Shown one piece after another: positions 5,726 through 14,174 of a stretch of DNA of 19,282 bases. The notes under the pieces were generated by a model. That model was not told the origin of the DNA, searched no databases, and was given only the letters and a program-made list of their open reading frames with translations. Where the stretch lies: positions 1 through 19,282 of the forward strand of contig JAEWNN010000114.1 of the NCBI GenBank assembly GCA_023457035.1. The letters run 5' to 3'. Every line of letters begins with the position of its first letter. Position 1 is the stretch's first letter. The DNA comes from Verrucomicrobiota bacterium (lineage in GTDB: Bacteria; Verrucomicrobiota; Verrucomicrobiia; Opitutales; Opitutaceae). The position numbers and the translations under genes were made by a program.

Positions 5726-7930
5726 TCAGGGGATCGGCGCGAAGCGGTTGGGTTGGTTGGCGGCGACGGGATGGCTGCTCTGGGCCCAGAGCTGAGGCTG
5801 GGGCCAGAGGTCGATGGCGTCGGAGAGCACGCGGAGGCTTTCGCGCAGGTGGATGTCGATCTTCGTCTTCGGGTCGTCGGTGTCGTCGTCCGTCTCGTCG
5901 TCGTCATCATTCTTCGCGGGCGGCGTCGACGGCTCGGGGGTGGGCTCGATATTGTCGAGGACGACCTCGGTGGTGGCGAAGTTGAGCTTGGCGAGTTCGA
6001 GGCGTTGCTGCTTGGCGGCATCGCGGAAGGCGTCGCCTTCCTTCTTCTCGGCGCGGCGGGTCTCGAGATTGAGGGAGACGCTCTTGCGCTCCTCGTACTG
6101 CTTGAAACGGTCGATGTTGCGGCGGAGGTAGGCGAACTCCTCAAGCGAGGTTTGGCGGGCCAGGCTGCGCTGGCGCAGGAGGTCGATGAACCGGGCGTCG
6201 AGGGAGGATCCTTCGAAGCGGGTGGTCTTGATGGTGTCCCAGGCGAGGGCGTGCGGGAGGTCGGATTCGCCGATGGGGAGGAACTCCTCGATGGAGGGCA
6301 GCGCGATGTCGGAGAGTACGCCGCGGTTCTGGGTGGAGACGCCGTTGGGCAGGTAGAACTTCTGGATCGTCATCTTGGTGGCGCCACTGCGGGGCGGCTC
6401 CTCGAGGAAACGGCGGAAGCGGGAGTCGTCGAGGATGGGCATGATGGTCTGCACCGTGCCCTTGCCATGGGTGGAGTTGTCGCCGACGACGATGGCGCGG
6501 CCGTAGTTCTGGAGGGCGCCGGCGACGATCTCGGAGGCGGAGGCGCTGTAGCGGGAGGTGAGGACGGCGAGGGGGCCATCCCAGACGGTGCGGGGGTTCT
6601 CGTCGTCGCGGACCTCGACGCGGTTGAGGGAGTCGCGCACTTGGACGACGGGGCCGCGGGCGATGAAGAGGCCGGTGAGGTCGACGGCTTCGGAGAGCAG
6701 GCCGCCGCCGTTGCGGCGCAGATCGAGCACGATGCCTTTGGCGCCGGCGGCGATGAGCTTGCGGAGCAACTCCTCGACGTCGTTGGTGGCGCTGACGCCG
6801 GGGTTGCCGCCCTCGTCCTCGTTGGCGCCGTAGAAGGCGGGCAGCTCGATGACGCCGATGGGTAGCGTGCCCTGGCTATCGGCGGAGGGGACCTGCTCGA
6901 GGGTGGCGCGGGCGCGCTTGTCGTTGAGTTTGACCTCGTCGCGGACAAGCGAGATCTCGCGGCGGGCGGAGGGGTCGGTGGCGTCGCCGGGCTGGATGAG
7001 GAGCCGGACGGTGGTGCCCTTGTCACCGCGGATGAGCTGGACAACCTTGCGCAGCTTCATGCCGACGACGTCGACGAAGTCGGCCGGGCCTTGGGCGACG
7101 CCGACGATCTTGTCGTTGGGGCGCAGGAGCTTGGAACGATCGGCGGGACCGCCGGGGATGAGTTCGCGGATGGTGCAGATGCCGTCCTGGTCGGAGAGTT
7201 GGGCGCCGATGCCGATGAGCTTGAGGCGCATCTGCATGTTGAAGTCGTCGAGGGTGGAGGGCGACATGTACGAGGTGTGCGGGTCGTACATGGCGGCGAG
7301 GGTGGAGAGATAGATCTCCTGAACCTCCTCGGCGTCGATCTCGTCGAGGCTGCGCTGGAGGCGCTCGTAACGTTTGCGGACGTTCTCCTTGGCGGTCTCG
7401 ATGGGCTTGTCGTTGAGGAGGTCCTGCAGGAGCTCGAACTTGAGGCGACGGCGCCAGAGGTCGTTGGCCTCGTCGAGCGTGGCGGGCCAGGGTGCCTTGG
7501 TGCGGTCCCACTGGAATTCTTCGTTCGCGGTGAAGTCGGTGTCCTTGGCGAGCTCGAGGTTGATCCATGTCACCCGCGCGGTGACGCGATCGCGGTAGAG
7601 GCGGAAGGCGGCGTAGGCGGCGTCGATATTACCGAGATAGCGCAGATCCTTGGCGAGGCGTTCGCTGAAACGCGCGGTGAGTTGCTCCTGATCGGCGGCC
7701 AGAAAGAACAGCCGCTGGGAGTCGAGGTCGGCCATGAAGTCGGGGAGGAGCTGGTGGAAGTCGTCGGTGGTGAGCTCGCGGCCTTGGAAATGGAAACTCT
7801 CGAGAAAACGCACCATGCGGGTGGTCTCTTGGGCCATCACCGAGGTGGTGGTGAACGTGGAGGCCTCGGCCCCGACTGCCAGGACGGCGACGGTGGCGGC
7901 GAGGAGGGTGGAGAGAAAACGACGGATCAC
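5726..7930 (-). CDS. prc: Tail-specific periplasmic protease (Prc/Tsp, S41 family)
   Basis: A 734-residue processing protease that degrades or trims periplasmic proteins from their C-termini. The GTG start at 7930 gives a clean signal peptide (IRRFLSTLLAATVAVLAVGA, cleavage near AEA-S). An ATG 66 nt upstream would add a Pro/His-rich stretch read from a poly-G tract and is rejected. An N-terminal helical domain is followed by a PDZ domain around residues 230-315 and the S41 catalytic core around 355-500. The core contains DLRRNGGGLLSEAVDL, the nucleophile in SASASE (Ser464 by alignment from memory) and the general base in HGKGTVQT (Lys490). A DUF3340-like helical C-terminus follows, with an acidic run near 674-686. 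The position I align to E. coli Tsp Asp441 is Asn475 (QNYG instead of QDYG). The length is close to the family norm. Confidence 0.95.
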   Translation of the reverse strand: MIRRFLSTLLAATVAVLAVGAEASTFTTTSVMAQETTRMVRFLESFHFQGRELTTDDFHQLLPDFMADLDSQRLFFLAADQEQLTARFSERLAKDLRYLGNIDAAYAAFRLYRDRVTARVTWINLELAKDTDFTANEEFQWDRTKAPWPATLDEANDLWRRRLKFELLQDLLNDKPIETAKENVRKRYERLQRSLDEIDAEEVQEIYLSTLAAMYDPHTSYMSPSTLDDFNMQMRLKLIGIGAQLSDQDGICTIRELIPGGPADRSKLLRPNDKIVGVAQGPADFVDVVGMKLRKVVQLIRGDKGTTVRLLIQPGDATDPSARREISLVRDEVKLNDKRARATLEQVPSADSQGTLPIGVIELPAFYGANEDEGGNPGVSATNDVEELLRKLIAAGAKGIVLDLRRNGGGLLSEAVDLTGLFIARGPVVQVRDSLNRVEVRDDENPRTVWDGPLAVLTSRYSASASEIVAGALQNYGRAIVVGDNSTHGKGTVQTIMPILDDSRFRRFLEEPPRSGATKMTIQKFYLPNGVSTQNRGVLSDIALPSIEEFLPIGESDLPHALAWDTIKTTRFEGSSLDARFIDLLRQRSLARQTSLEEFAYLRRNIDRFKQYEERKSVSLNLETRRAEKKEGDAFRDAAKQQRLELAKLNFATTEVVLDNIEPTPEPSTPPAKNDDDDETDDDTDDPKTKIDIHLRESLRVLSDAIDLWPQPQLWAQSSHPVAANQPNRFAPIP

Positions 7931-7972
7931 GTGGAGAAAGTGGATGGAGGAATGAAACGCCCGGCAGCGGAA

Positions 7973-7993
7973 GGTTCCCGGGGGGGGGGAACC
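7973..7993. repeat. Hairpin with poly-G loop upstream of the protease gene
   Basis: GGTTCCC (7973-7979) and GGGAACC (7987-7993) form a perfect 7-bp inverted repeat. The uninterrupted run is ten G (7980-7989). It lies 43 nt upstream of the chosen GTG start, so it is likely in the promoter or leader of the protease gene. A tract this long can slip in replication. Confidence 0.6.
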
Positions 7994-8129
7994 CATGGGC
8001 AGTGTTGCGAGACGGGGTATCGGCGCAAGCTCACGGGGCTGAAGGCCCCCGGGGGCGGCTGATCGTAATCGGCGGCGGCGCGGTGCGCTTGGCGCGCCAG
8101 CGGCACCGGTTCACGGAGGACCGGGCGCG

Positions 8130-9023
8130 CTAACGTTTGGTCATCATGTCCCGCGCCTCGTCGAGCGTGCGCTTCTCCTCGGCGGTGAGGGACCCGAACC
8201 CGCTGGTGTTGATCTTGTCGAGGATGCGATCGACCTCGGCCTTGAGGTGTTCCCGTCCGGTGAGGTTGACCTTGAACGAGGGGGCCTCGGCGGCGGTCTT
8301 CTTCTTGCGGCGCCAGGCAGGCAGTTCGATCGCGGCCCGCGATGGTGGCTCTTCGTCCGCAGCGGCGTCGCGGGCGGTCATGGCACGGTAGGCGATGATC
8401 CCGGCGAGCAGGCCCGCGACATGGGCGGAGTGGGCGAAGGTGCTCGGCGCGCCGACCGGGAAGAGTTCGGCGAAGAGGAAGAAGATCGTCTCGATCGCCC
8501 CGATCACGATCAGGAAATACCGGGGCACGATCGTCACCGGGATGACGAAGAAGAGCAGGACCGTCATCCGATCGAAGGCGAAGCGGCAGCAGAACAGGGC
8601 CAGCAGCCCGTAGGTGCCGGCCGAGGCACCGAGCAGGACAGGGCGACTGGGGGAGGTGAAGTTGACCGCGAGCCAGAAGATGCCGCCGGCCAACGCCGCG
8701 CCGAAATACGTCAGCAGGAAACGCCGCGTGCCGACCGTGGGCAGCAGCAGCCGGCCGATGAACAGGATGCCCAGCGCGTTGAAGATCAGATGGAGCAGAT
8801 TGTTCGGTTCGTGCAGGAAGCTGTAGGTGAGCAGAGTCCAGACGCGCCCGTGGCGGATGGTGTCGGCAGTGAGCGCGACCCAGTCGTAGGTCGACCCCGG
8901 GGCGGTCCATTCCACGACTCGCTGCAGGATGAAGCAGCCGACCAAGGCGCCGATCAGCCAGAGCAAAGGGGCGAGCCCCTTGGCGGGATTGGGATCACGC
9001 ATGTAGTAACGGTCGGAGATCAT
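8130..9023 (-). CDS. Rhomboid-family intramembrane serine protease with C-terminal DUF6576-like tail
   Basis: A 297-residue integral membrane protease. About six membrane helices span residues 17-212. The catalytic serine is in GASAG (Ser134) and the catalytic histidine in AHVAGL (His201), matching the GlpG pair. The conserved Asn-containing helix 2 (NNLLHLIFNALGILF, 74-88) is present, so the enzyme should be active. A soluble tail follows: a basic segment (AWRRKKK) and a short helical module with DRILDKINTSGFGSLTAEEK, which I recall as DUF6576 in Verrucomicrobiota/Bacteroidota rhomboids. ATG 9023 is chosen; a second in-frame ATG is at 9002. The protease gene downstream on the same strand is about 200 nt away. 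Substrate unknown. Confidence 0.93.
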   Translation of the reverse strand: MISDRYYMRDPNPAKGLAPLLWLIGALVGCFILQRVVEWTAPGSTYDWVALTADTIRHGRVWTLLTYSFLHEPNNLLHLIFNALGILFIGRLLLPTVGTRRFLLTYFGAALAGGIFWLAVNFTSPSRPVLLGASAGTYGLLALFCCRFAFDRMTVLLFFVIPVTIVPRYFLIVIGAIETIFFLFAELFPVGAPSTFAHSAHVAGLLAGIIAYRAMTARDAAADEEPPSRAAIELPAWRRKKKTAAEAPSFKVNLTGREHLKAEVDRILDKINTSGFGSLTAEEKRTLDEARDMMTKR

Positions 9024-9198
9024 CGGGGACGGTGGCAGACAGGTGTTCCGGCGAAAACAAAGCTGTCGCTCGCGTTTTGCAACGGCCAAGGCGCGGTCCC
9101 GTTGCGCGCGCTGTGGGCGCTGCCCCCGATCGGCGCCCCCGCCGTGCCGGCTTCGCCTCTTGACTCGTCTCGTCCCGCCGACTTCTTCTTCCGCCACT

Positions 9199-9435
9199 AT
9201 GGCGAACAAAGCTGAAAAATGGGCCGACAACATTGCCGGCAAATTCTACGTCGATCAGCAGTGCATCGACTGCGATCTGTGCCGCGAGACGGCCCCGGAT
9301 TTCTTCGCACGCAATGAAGAGGGCGGCTACACGTTCGTCTCCAAGCAGCCCGTGACCGATGATGACATCGCCAAGTGCACCGAGGCCCTCGAAGGCTGCC
9401 CGGTCGAGGCGATCGGCAACGACGGCGACGAATAA
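9199..9435 (+). CDS. Single [4Fe-4S] cluster ferredoxin
   Basis: A 78-residue acidic electron carrier. Cluster ligands are visible as C-x2-C-x2-C (Cys22, 25, 28 in CIDCDLC) followed by the family-typical APDFF. The fourth ligand is in GCPVEAI (Cys67, followed by Pro). Cys60 is an additional cysteine that may pair in a disulfide or be free, as seen in some one-cluster ferredoxins. The second half lacks a second full C-x2-C-x2-C motif, so one cluster is expected. It stands alone with a strong terminator and has divergent orientation to the rhomboid gene. Its redox partner is not evident in the window. Confidence 0.95.
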   Translation: MANKAEKWADNIAGKFYVDQQCIDCDLCRETAPDFFARNEEGGYTFVSKQPVTDDDIAKCTEALEGCPVEAIGNDGDE

Positions 9436-9467
9436 GCCGCACCTCCAGCCATAGCCAATCTTCCATG

Positions 9468-9494
9468 ACGCGGGCCGGGAGGCCCGCGTTTTTT
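9468..9494 (+). terminator. Rho-independent terminator after the ferredoxin gene
   Basis: Stem CGCGGGCC (9469-9476), loop GGGA, stem GGCCCGCG (9481-9488), then six T (9489-9494); an outer A-T pair extends the stem. It lies 33 nt after the ferredoxin stop. Confidence 0.93.
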
Positions 9495-9538
9495 GTGCCC
9501 GGACGCGGCGGGCGGAACGGGGGCGGAAATCCGCGCTT

Positions 9539-9565
9539 GTTAAGTAGAGCGAAATTCAACTTAAC
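9539..9565. promoter_or_regulatory. AT-rich inverted repeat upstream of the TonB-dependent receptor
   Basis: GTTAAGT (9539-9545) and ACTTAAC (9559-9565) are a perfect 7-bp inverted repeat with a 13-nt spacer. The repeat ends 9 nt before the receptor ATG. It stands out in very GC-rich surroundings. It could be an operator for a dimeric repressor or a leader hairpin hiding the translation start; the sequence does not decide between them. Confidence 0.5.
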
Positions 9566-9574
9566 CAGCGGCCG

Positions 9575-11416
9575 ATGAACCGTCCGTCCCGTCTCCTCGT
9601 CCTGCTCCTTGTTGCCGGCGCTCCGGCTTGGCTCCCCGCAGAGGAGGTCGTGACCCTGCCGCCGTTCGTGACGACGGCGCTGCGCGTGGCCAACGACACG
9701 CCGGTGGCCACCTTCGCCATGCCAGTATCCGGACTGCGGTTCGAGCCGTCGGTCGACGTCCAGGCGCGCAACTTCGCGGAGGGGCAGGCCGACATCGCGG
9801 TACGTGGCGGCCTGTTCGAGAACACCGGTTTCCGGATCGGCGGAGTCGCCTACGTCGATCCCCAGACCGGCCACTACGCCGCCGAGTTGCCGGTGGCGCC
9901 CGCCATGCTTGCGCCGGTGCGCGTGCTGACCGGGATCGACGCGGCCATTGCGGGACTCAACTCCAGCGTCGCCACGCTGGCGTACGAGTGGGCGCCGATC
10001 GCGACGCAGGGCGAGTTGAGCCTCTCGGCCGGGGAGCACGCCACGTGGCGCGGCCATCTCTACCAAGGTGTGGCCCGGCCCCTCGCCAGTGGTGGCGTGA
10101 TCGCCACCGATGTCTCGGTGGCGCACTCGGAGTCTGACGGCGCCGTCGTGGGCGGCGACCACCGGTTCAACCGCTACGCCGCCCGCCTGCAAGTTGTCCG
10201 CGCTGGCGCGCAGACGGATCTCTTCGCCGGCCACCAGACGAAGTTCTTCGGCTGGCCCAATCTCTATACCCCTTTCAACTGGCTCGAGACCGAGGACCTC
10301 GCCACCACCCTGCTTGCCGTCAACCACCGTGTCGGTACGACCGACGGCGAATACTGGCAGGCCTCCGCGCTCTGGCGGCGCAACACCGACGACTACGAGG
10401 CCGATCGCACCCAGCCCGGCCGGTTCGATCCTTACCAACACGAGACGCAGGTGGCCGCGGTCGCACTGGAGGGGCGGCGCGAGGTCCGCGACGGTTGGTG
10501 GGTGCGCGGGCGGGCGGAGGCGGCCGCCGACTCGCTCGACTCGACGTCGCTCACCGCCGGGCGGTTCGACACGCGCACGTATTGGAAAATGTCCGCCGAT
10601 GCTGCGCGCACGTTCGTCCTGACCCCGGCCGACCGGCTCGAGGTGCAGGCCGGTGCGAGCTGGGCCGACGACAACCGCGGGTCCGGCGCGGTGGCACCCC
10701 TCGCGGAACTGGCGTGGCGCCATGTCGGCGCGGCCGGTGGTACCACGCGCTTGTTCGCGCAGGTGGCCGGGGATTCGCAGGTCTCCAGCTATACCGCGCT
10801 CAACTCCCCGGCCGGGGCCGGGCTTTTTCGCGGCAATCCCGATCTTGGCCGCACCCGGAGCACAAACTGGGAGCTCGGAGCCCGGCACACGATCGGTCGG
10901 CTCGAGATGCAGACCGCCTTCTTTCTGCGGCAGGATCGCGATCTCACCGACTGGACCTACCGCCGGGGAGTGACCGCGCGCACGGCCAACGCCGTCGACA
11001 TCGACACGATGGGGTGGGAGACTGTCGCCACTTATCGGTGGCAGCACGGCCGCGCCACGCTCGGCTACACCTGGCTGGGAAAGAACGAGGACTACGGTTC
11101 GGCGTCCGTCGACGCCAGTTTCTACGCCCTGAACTTCGCCCGGCACCGCGTGACGGCCGCCCTGGTCTGGCAACCGCTCACGCAGCTCGAGCTGCGCTGC
11201 GACAACGAGTATCGCGAGCAGGAGCCGAACTCCCTGCGGCGGAGCAGCCCGCGGGCGGTGATCTCCTCGCTCAGCGTGCACTGGTATGTCCCGCAGGTCC
11301 GCGGACTCGAGCTCTCGGCGCAGGTCGAGAACCTGTGGGACTGCGCCTTCGAGGAGGTCCCGGCGGTGCCCGCTTCGCCGCGGCAGTATTCGTTCGGCCT
11401 GGCGTATCGCTGGTGA
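9575..11416 (+). CDS. TonB-dependent outer-membrane receptor
   Basis: A 613-residue protein, BtuB-sized and small for the receptors of this group. The signal peptide is MNRPSRLLVLLLVAGAPAWL, with cleavage near LPA-EE. The mature N-terminus EEVVTLPPFVTTAL looks like a TonB box. A plug domain follows to about residue 145, containing VDVQARNFAEGQADIAVRGG and FRIGGVAYVDPQTGHY. The remainder is a beta-barrel with alternating aromatic and polar residues, ending in FGLAYRW; a terminal aromatic residue is typical of outer-membrane proteins. The ligand cannot be told; I see no cobalamin riboswitch or iron box. The M3 peptidase gene begins 58 nt downstream on the same strand and may be co-transcribed. 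Confidence 0.92.
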   Translation: MNRPSRLLVLLLVAGAPAWLPAEEVVTLPPFVTTALRVANDTPVATFAMPVSGLRFEPSVDVQARNFAEGQADIAVRGGLFENTGFRIGGVAYVDPQTGHYAAELPVAPAMLAPVRVLTGIDAAIAGLNSSVATLAYEWAPIATQGELSLSAGEHATWRGHLYQGVARPLASGGVIATDVSVAHSESDGAVVGGDHRFNRYAARLQVVRAGAQTDLFAGHQTKFFGWPNLYTPFNWLETEDLATTLLAVNHRVGTTDGEYWQASALWRRNTDDYEADRTQPGRFDPYQHETQVAAVALEGRREVRDGWWVRGRAEAAADSLDSTSLTAGRFDTRTYWKMSADAARTFVLTPADRLEVQAGASWADDNRGSGAVAPLAELAWRHVGAAGGTTRLFAQVAGDSQVSSYTALNSPAGAGLFRGNPDLGRTRSTNWELGARHTIGRLEMQTAFFLRQDRDLTDWTYRRGVTARTANAVDIDTMGWETVATYRWQHGRATLGYTWLGKNEDYGSASVDASFYALNFARHRVTAALVWQPLTQLELRCDNEYREQEPNSLRRSSPRAVISSLSVHWYVPQVRGLELSAQVENLWDCAFEEVPAVPASPRQYSFGLAYRW

Positions 11417-11474
11417 TCGGCGGCGCCTTTGCGGTTTGACTCGGGTAGGGGCGGGCGGGTTGCTCGGCGGCAGC

Positions 11475-13538
11475 ATGGCCACGCATCCTTTCCTCGCCCC
11501 CGATTTCGCCGTCCGCTGGTCGCAGCTCGTGCCCGCCGCCGTCGGGCCCGACGTCACCGAGGCGCTCGCCCGCGCGCAGCGCAACCTCGACACCGTGGCC
11601 AACCAGGATCTGGCGACGGTGACGTTCGCCTCGACGGTCGAGGCGCTGGAGCGCGCATGCGACGAGCTCGGCCGCGCGTGGGGATTTGTCGGGCACCTGA
11701 ACTCCGTGGCCGACTCGCCGCAGCTGCGCGAGGCGTACAACGCGATGCTGCCGGCGGTGTCCGAGTTCTACGCGAAGATCCCGCTCAACGCCCAGCTCTG
11801 GGCCGCGCTGCGCGCCTTCGCGGCCACACCCGAGGCGATGGCGCTGACGGGCGTACAGAAACGGCTCTTCGAGGAGACGATGGCGGACTTCCGCCAGGCC
11901 GGCGCGGACTTGCCGCCGGAGAAGACGGCGCGTCTTGAGAAATTGGAGTCCGAGCTCTCGCAGCTCTGCCAGAAGTACTCGGAGAACGTGCTCGATTCGA
12001 CCAACGCCTGGGAACTCGTCGTCGACGACGAGTCGAAGCTCGCCGGGCTGCCCGCGCGGGCGAAGGAGGCCGCGCGGCGCAACGCGCTGGCGAAGGGGCA
12101 CGGCAGCGAGGCGCAGCCGAAGTGGCGGTTCACGCTGCACATGCCGTCGCTCGAACCGTTCATGACCTACCTCGACGACGCCGCGTTGCGGCGCCGGATG
12201 TGGGAGGGCTCGTGCGGCGTGGGCGCGACCGGCGCGCACGACAACACCGCGCTCGTCCGCCGGATCCTGGCGTTGCGCCACGAGAAGGCGACGCTGCTGG
12301 GCAAGGCGCATTTCCCGGACCAGGTGCTTGAGCGGCGGATGGCCCGCGACGGCGCGACGGCGCTGCACTTCGTCGAGGACCTGCACGCGCGCGTGGGCGC
12401 GGCGTTCGCCCGCGAGGCAGCGGAGCTGGAGCGGTTCGCCGCGGAGCGTGCGGGGCGTCCGGTCGGTCGGCTTGCGCCCTGGGAAATCGGTTACTGGGCG
12501 GAGAAGCTGCGGCAGGAGCGTTACGCCTTCGACGAGGAGGCGCTTCGGCCGTATTTCCCGTTGGAGCGGGTGATCGCCGGGCTGTTCGAGGTGGTTCGGC
12601 GCACGTTCGGCGTGCAGGCCGTCGAGCGGCCGGCCGGCGCGGCGGAGGTCTGGCACCCGGATGTGAAGTTCTACGAGCTGCGCGACGAGAGGGACGGGCG
12701 TCACCTCGGGTCGTTCTACGCCGACTGGCATCCGCGCGAGTCGAAGCGCGGCGGCGCGTGGATGAACTACCTGCTCACCGGCGAGCCGCAGGCCGACGGC
12801 CGCCTCGCGCCGCACCTCGGGCTGATCTGCGGCAACCTGACTCCGCCGACTGGCGACAAGCCGGCGCTGCTCACGCACCGCGAGGTCGAGACGATCTTCC
12901 ACGAGTTCGGCCACCTGCTGCACCACCTGCTCGGCGAGGTGCCGTACAAGACGCTCAACGGCGTGAACGTGGCGTGGGACTTCGTCGAGCTGCCCTCGCA
13001 GATCCTGGAGAACTGGACCTGGGAGCGCGAGGGGCTGGACCTCTTCGCGCGGCACTTCGAGACCGGTGCGACGATCCCGCAGGAGCTCTTCGCCAAGATG
13101 AAGGCGGCGCGGAATTTCCGGGCGGCGACGGTGACGATGCGCCAGCTCTCGTTCGGCAAAATGGATCTAGAGCTGCACCTGCATCCCGAGCGCTACGCCG
13201 CGGGCGACCTCGACGCGTCGATCAAGTCCGCGATCGCCGACTACCTCGTGCCGACGGAGCCGGCGGCGCCGTCGCTGGTGCGGCGTTTCGGTCACCTGTT
13301 TTCCAGTTCGGTCGGCTACGCCGCCGCCTACTACTCGTACAAGTGGGCGGAGGTGCTCGACGCCGACGCGTTCACGCGGTTCCAGCGCGAGGGGATCTTC
13401 AACGCCGTGACCGGTGCGGATTTCCGGCGACACGTGCTCAGCCGCGGCAACTCCGAGGAACCGATGGCGCTGTTCAAACGGTTCATGGGCCGCGAGCCCG
13501 ACCTCAACGCGCTGCTCGTGCGCTCGGGGCTGGTGTGA
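11475..13538 (+). CDS. prlC: M3-family zinc oligopeptidase (oligopeptidase A / thimet type)
   Basis: A 687-residue metallopeptidase that cleaves short peptides, usually in the cytoplasm. There is no signal peptide at the chosen start (MATHPFLAPDFAVRWSQLVP). The zinc site is HEFGH (His476, Glu477, His480) with the third ligand Glu505 in DFVELPSQ, 29 residues on as in thimet oligopeptidase. Further family signatures are the C-terminal FGHLFSSSVGYAAAYYSYKW and the final LFKRFMGREPDLNALL. The length is close to that of E. coli OpdA (about 680). The frame is open upstream to 11286, but that part overlaps the receptor gene in another frame and is excluded. The symbol is by family resemblance. Confidence 0.95.
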   Translation: MATHPFLAPDFAVRWSQLVPAAVGPDVTEALARAQRNLDTVANQDLATVTFASTVEALERACDELGRAWGFVGHLNSVADSPQLREAYNAMLPAVSEFYAKIPLNAQLWAALRAFAATPEAMALTGVQKRLFEETMADFRQAGADLPPEKTARLEKLESELSQLCQKYSENVLDSTNAWELVVDDESKLAGLPARAKEAARRNALAKGHGSEAQPKWRFTLHMPSLEPFMTYLDDAALRRRMWEGSCGVGATGAHDNTALVRRILALRHEKATLLGKAHFPDQVLERRMARDGATALHFVEDLHARVGAAFAREAAELERFAAERAGRPVGRLAPWEIGYWAEKLRQERYAFDEEALRPYFPLERVIAGLFEVVRRTFGVQAVERPAGAAEVWHPDVKFYELRDERDGRHLGSFYADWHPRESKRGGAWMNYLLTGEPQADGRLAPHLGLICGNLTPPTGDKPALLTHREVETIFHEFGHLLHHLLGEVPYKTLNGVNVAWDFVELPSQILENWTWEREGLDLFARHFETGATIPQELFAKMKAARNFRAATVTMRQLSFGKMDLELHLHPERYAAGDLDASIKSAIADYLVPTEPAAPSLVRRFGHLFSSSVGYAAAYYSYKWAEVLDADAFTRFQREGIFNAVTGADFRRHVLSRGNSEEPMALFKRFMGREPDLNALLVRSGLV

Positions 13539-13673
13539 GCCGGCGCCGGTGCCGTGGCGGCACGGAGCGGCAGCAGACCACAGAAGGAAACGAAGAACGG
13601 AACGGCGGGAATAGGGGGTGGGCGGCGTTGCCCCCAACACCGCCGCGTGCGCGAGCTGCTACGCAACGATCCG

Positions 13674-13737
13674 GAGGTAGGAGCCTGCTTGCAGGCGACC
13701 CACCACCCGAAATCGCCTGCAAGCAGGCTCCTACCTC
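13674..13737. repeat. Long perfect hairpin repeat (GTAGGAGCCTG family)
   Basis: The left arm 13674-13698 and right arm 13713-13737 are perfect reverse complements over 25 bp, with a 14-nt loop. The core is GTAGGAGCCTGCTTGCAGGC. Each arm itself contains GCCTGC-TT-GCAGGC, so nested folding is possible. A diverged copy is at 4427-4500. It has no T tract, so it is unlikely to be a simple terminator. Confidence 0.92.
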
Positions 13738-13795
13738 AAACACCGGAGCGACAACGACCCTGGCGCGGCGGAGCCGCAACCAAGGCAGTTGGAGC

Positions 13796-13825
13796 CACTG
13801 ATGCACACTGATGAACACTGATAGG
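13796..13825. repeat. Decamer repeat, third copy
   Basis: Three 10-bp units start with CACTGAT: CACTGATGCA, CACTGATGAA and CACTGATAGG. This is the same layout as the units at 4068-4097 and 4380-4409, but without the flanking CGGAGGAG parts. It lies 58 nt after the hairpin repeat; in the other copy the same two repeat types are also neighbours. Confidence 0.75.
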
Positions 13826-14174
13826 CGGACAGAGGGAATGGGCACTCGATCCGAGGCCGCGTGACCGTGGAGGACCGTGCACAGAAGAGCGGGGCGTAGA
13901 GATAGTGGTACAGCGTGTGCCGCCGCTTGCATCCTCGTTCCTGCCTCCGGCCTCGCCACAACGCCCTTGCCTGCATTGGAGCCGCCGGTACGCTGCCGGG
14001 CCGTGAACCCCGCCGCCAATAGCGCTTTCCCCGGGCCGACAGAATCGTCGGCGAACAGGTTTTTCGCTTGGGGCGCAGCTGGTGAACGACTCAAAGAGTG
14101 GGGCTTTCGTTGGCCCTTTCCCGCCTGCCAACGCAGCACTCAGTGCGGGTGAATTCGGCTATTGGGAAAAGAAG

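Larger units (their letters stand above)
13539..14174. other. Repeat-bearing intergenic region without a convincing gene
   Basis: About 636 nt between the oligopeptidase and the next plausible start. It holds the perfect hairpin repeat at 13674-13737 and decamer units at 13796-13825. Open frames crossing it (for example 13554-13811 plus and 13504-14139 minus) are read through these repeats and have no domain. The rest (about 13840-14170) is lower in GC towards its right end and may be decayed or transferred sequence. Confidence 0.6.

Noticed and set aside
7931..7996. ATG start 66 nt upstream of the chosen protease start
   Set aside because: Would read a poly-G tract as prolines and bury the signal peptide behind a non-hydrophobic leader; GTG 7930 fits a signal peptide.
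9495..9574. Possible cobalamin riboswitch before the BtuB-sized receptor
   Set aside because: The gap is under 100 nt and lacks a B12-box-like sequence; only a short inverted repeat is present.
9197..11740. 847-codon minus-strand open frame
   Set aside because: Antisense to the receptor and part of the peptidase, both of which have clear family signatures on the plus strand.
11271..13055. 594-codon minus-strand open frame
   Set aside because: Antisense shadow of the M3 peptidase; Arg-rich with no domain.
13554..13811. 85-codon plus-strand frame
   Set aside because: Translates the hairpin repeat (GACLQAT and SPASRLL peptides come from the two arms); repeat-derived, not a gene.
13674..13825. 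Possible CRISPR-like repeats
   Set aside because: The repeats are a single hairpin and abutting decamers, with no regular spacers and no cas genes.
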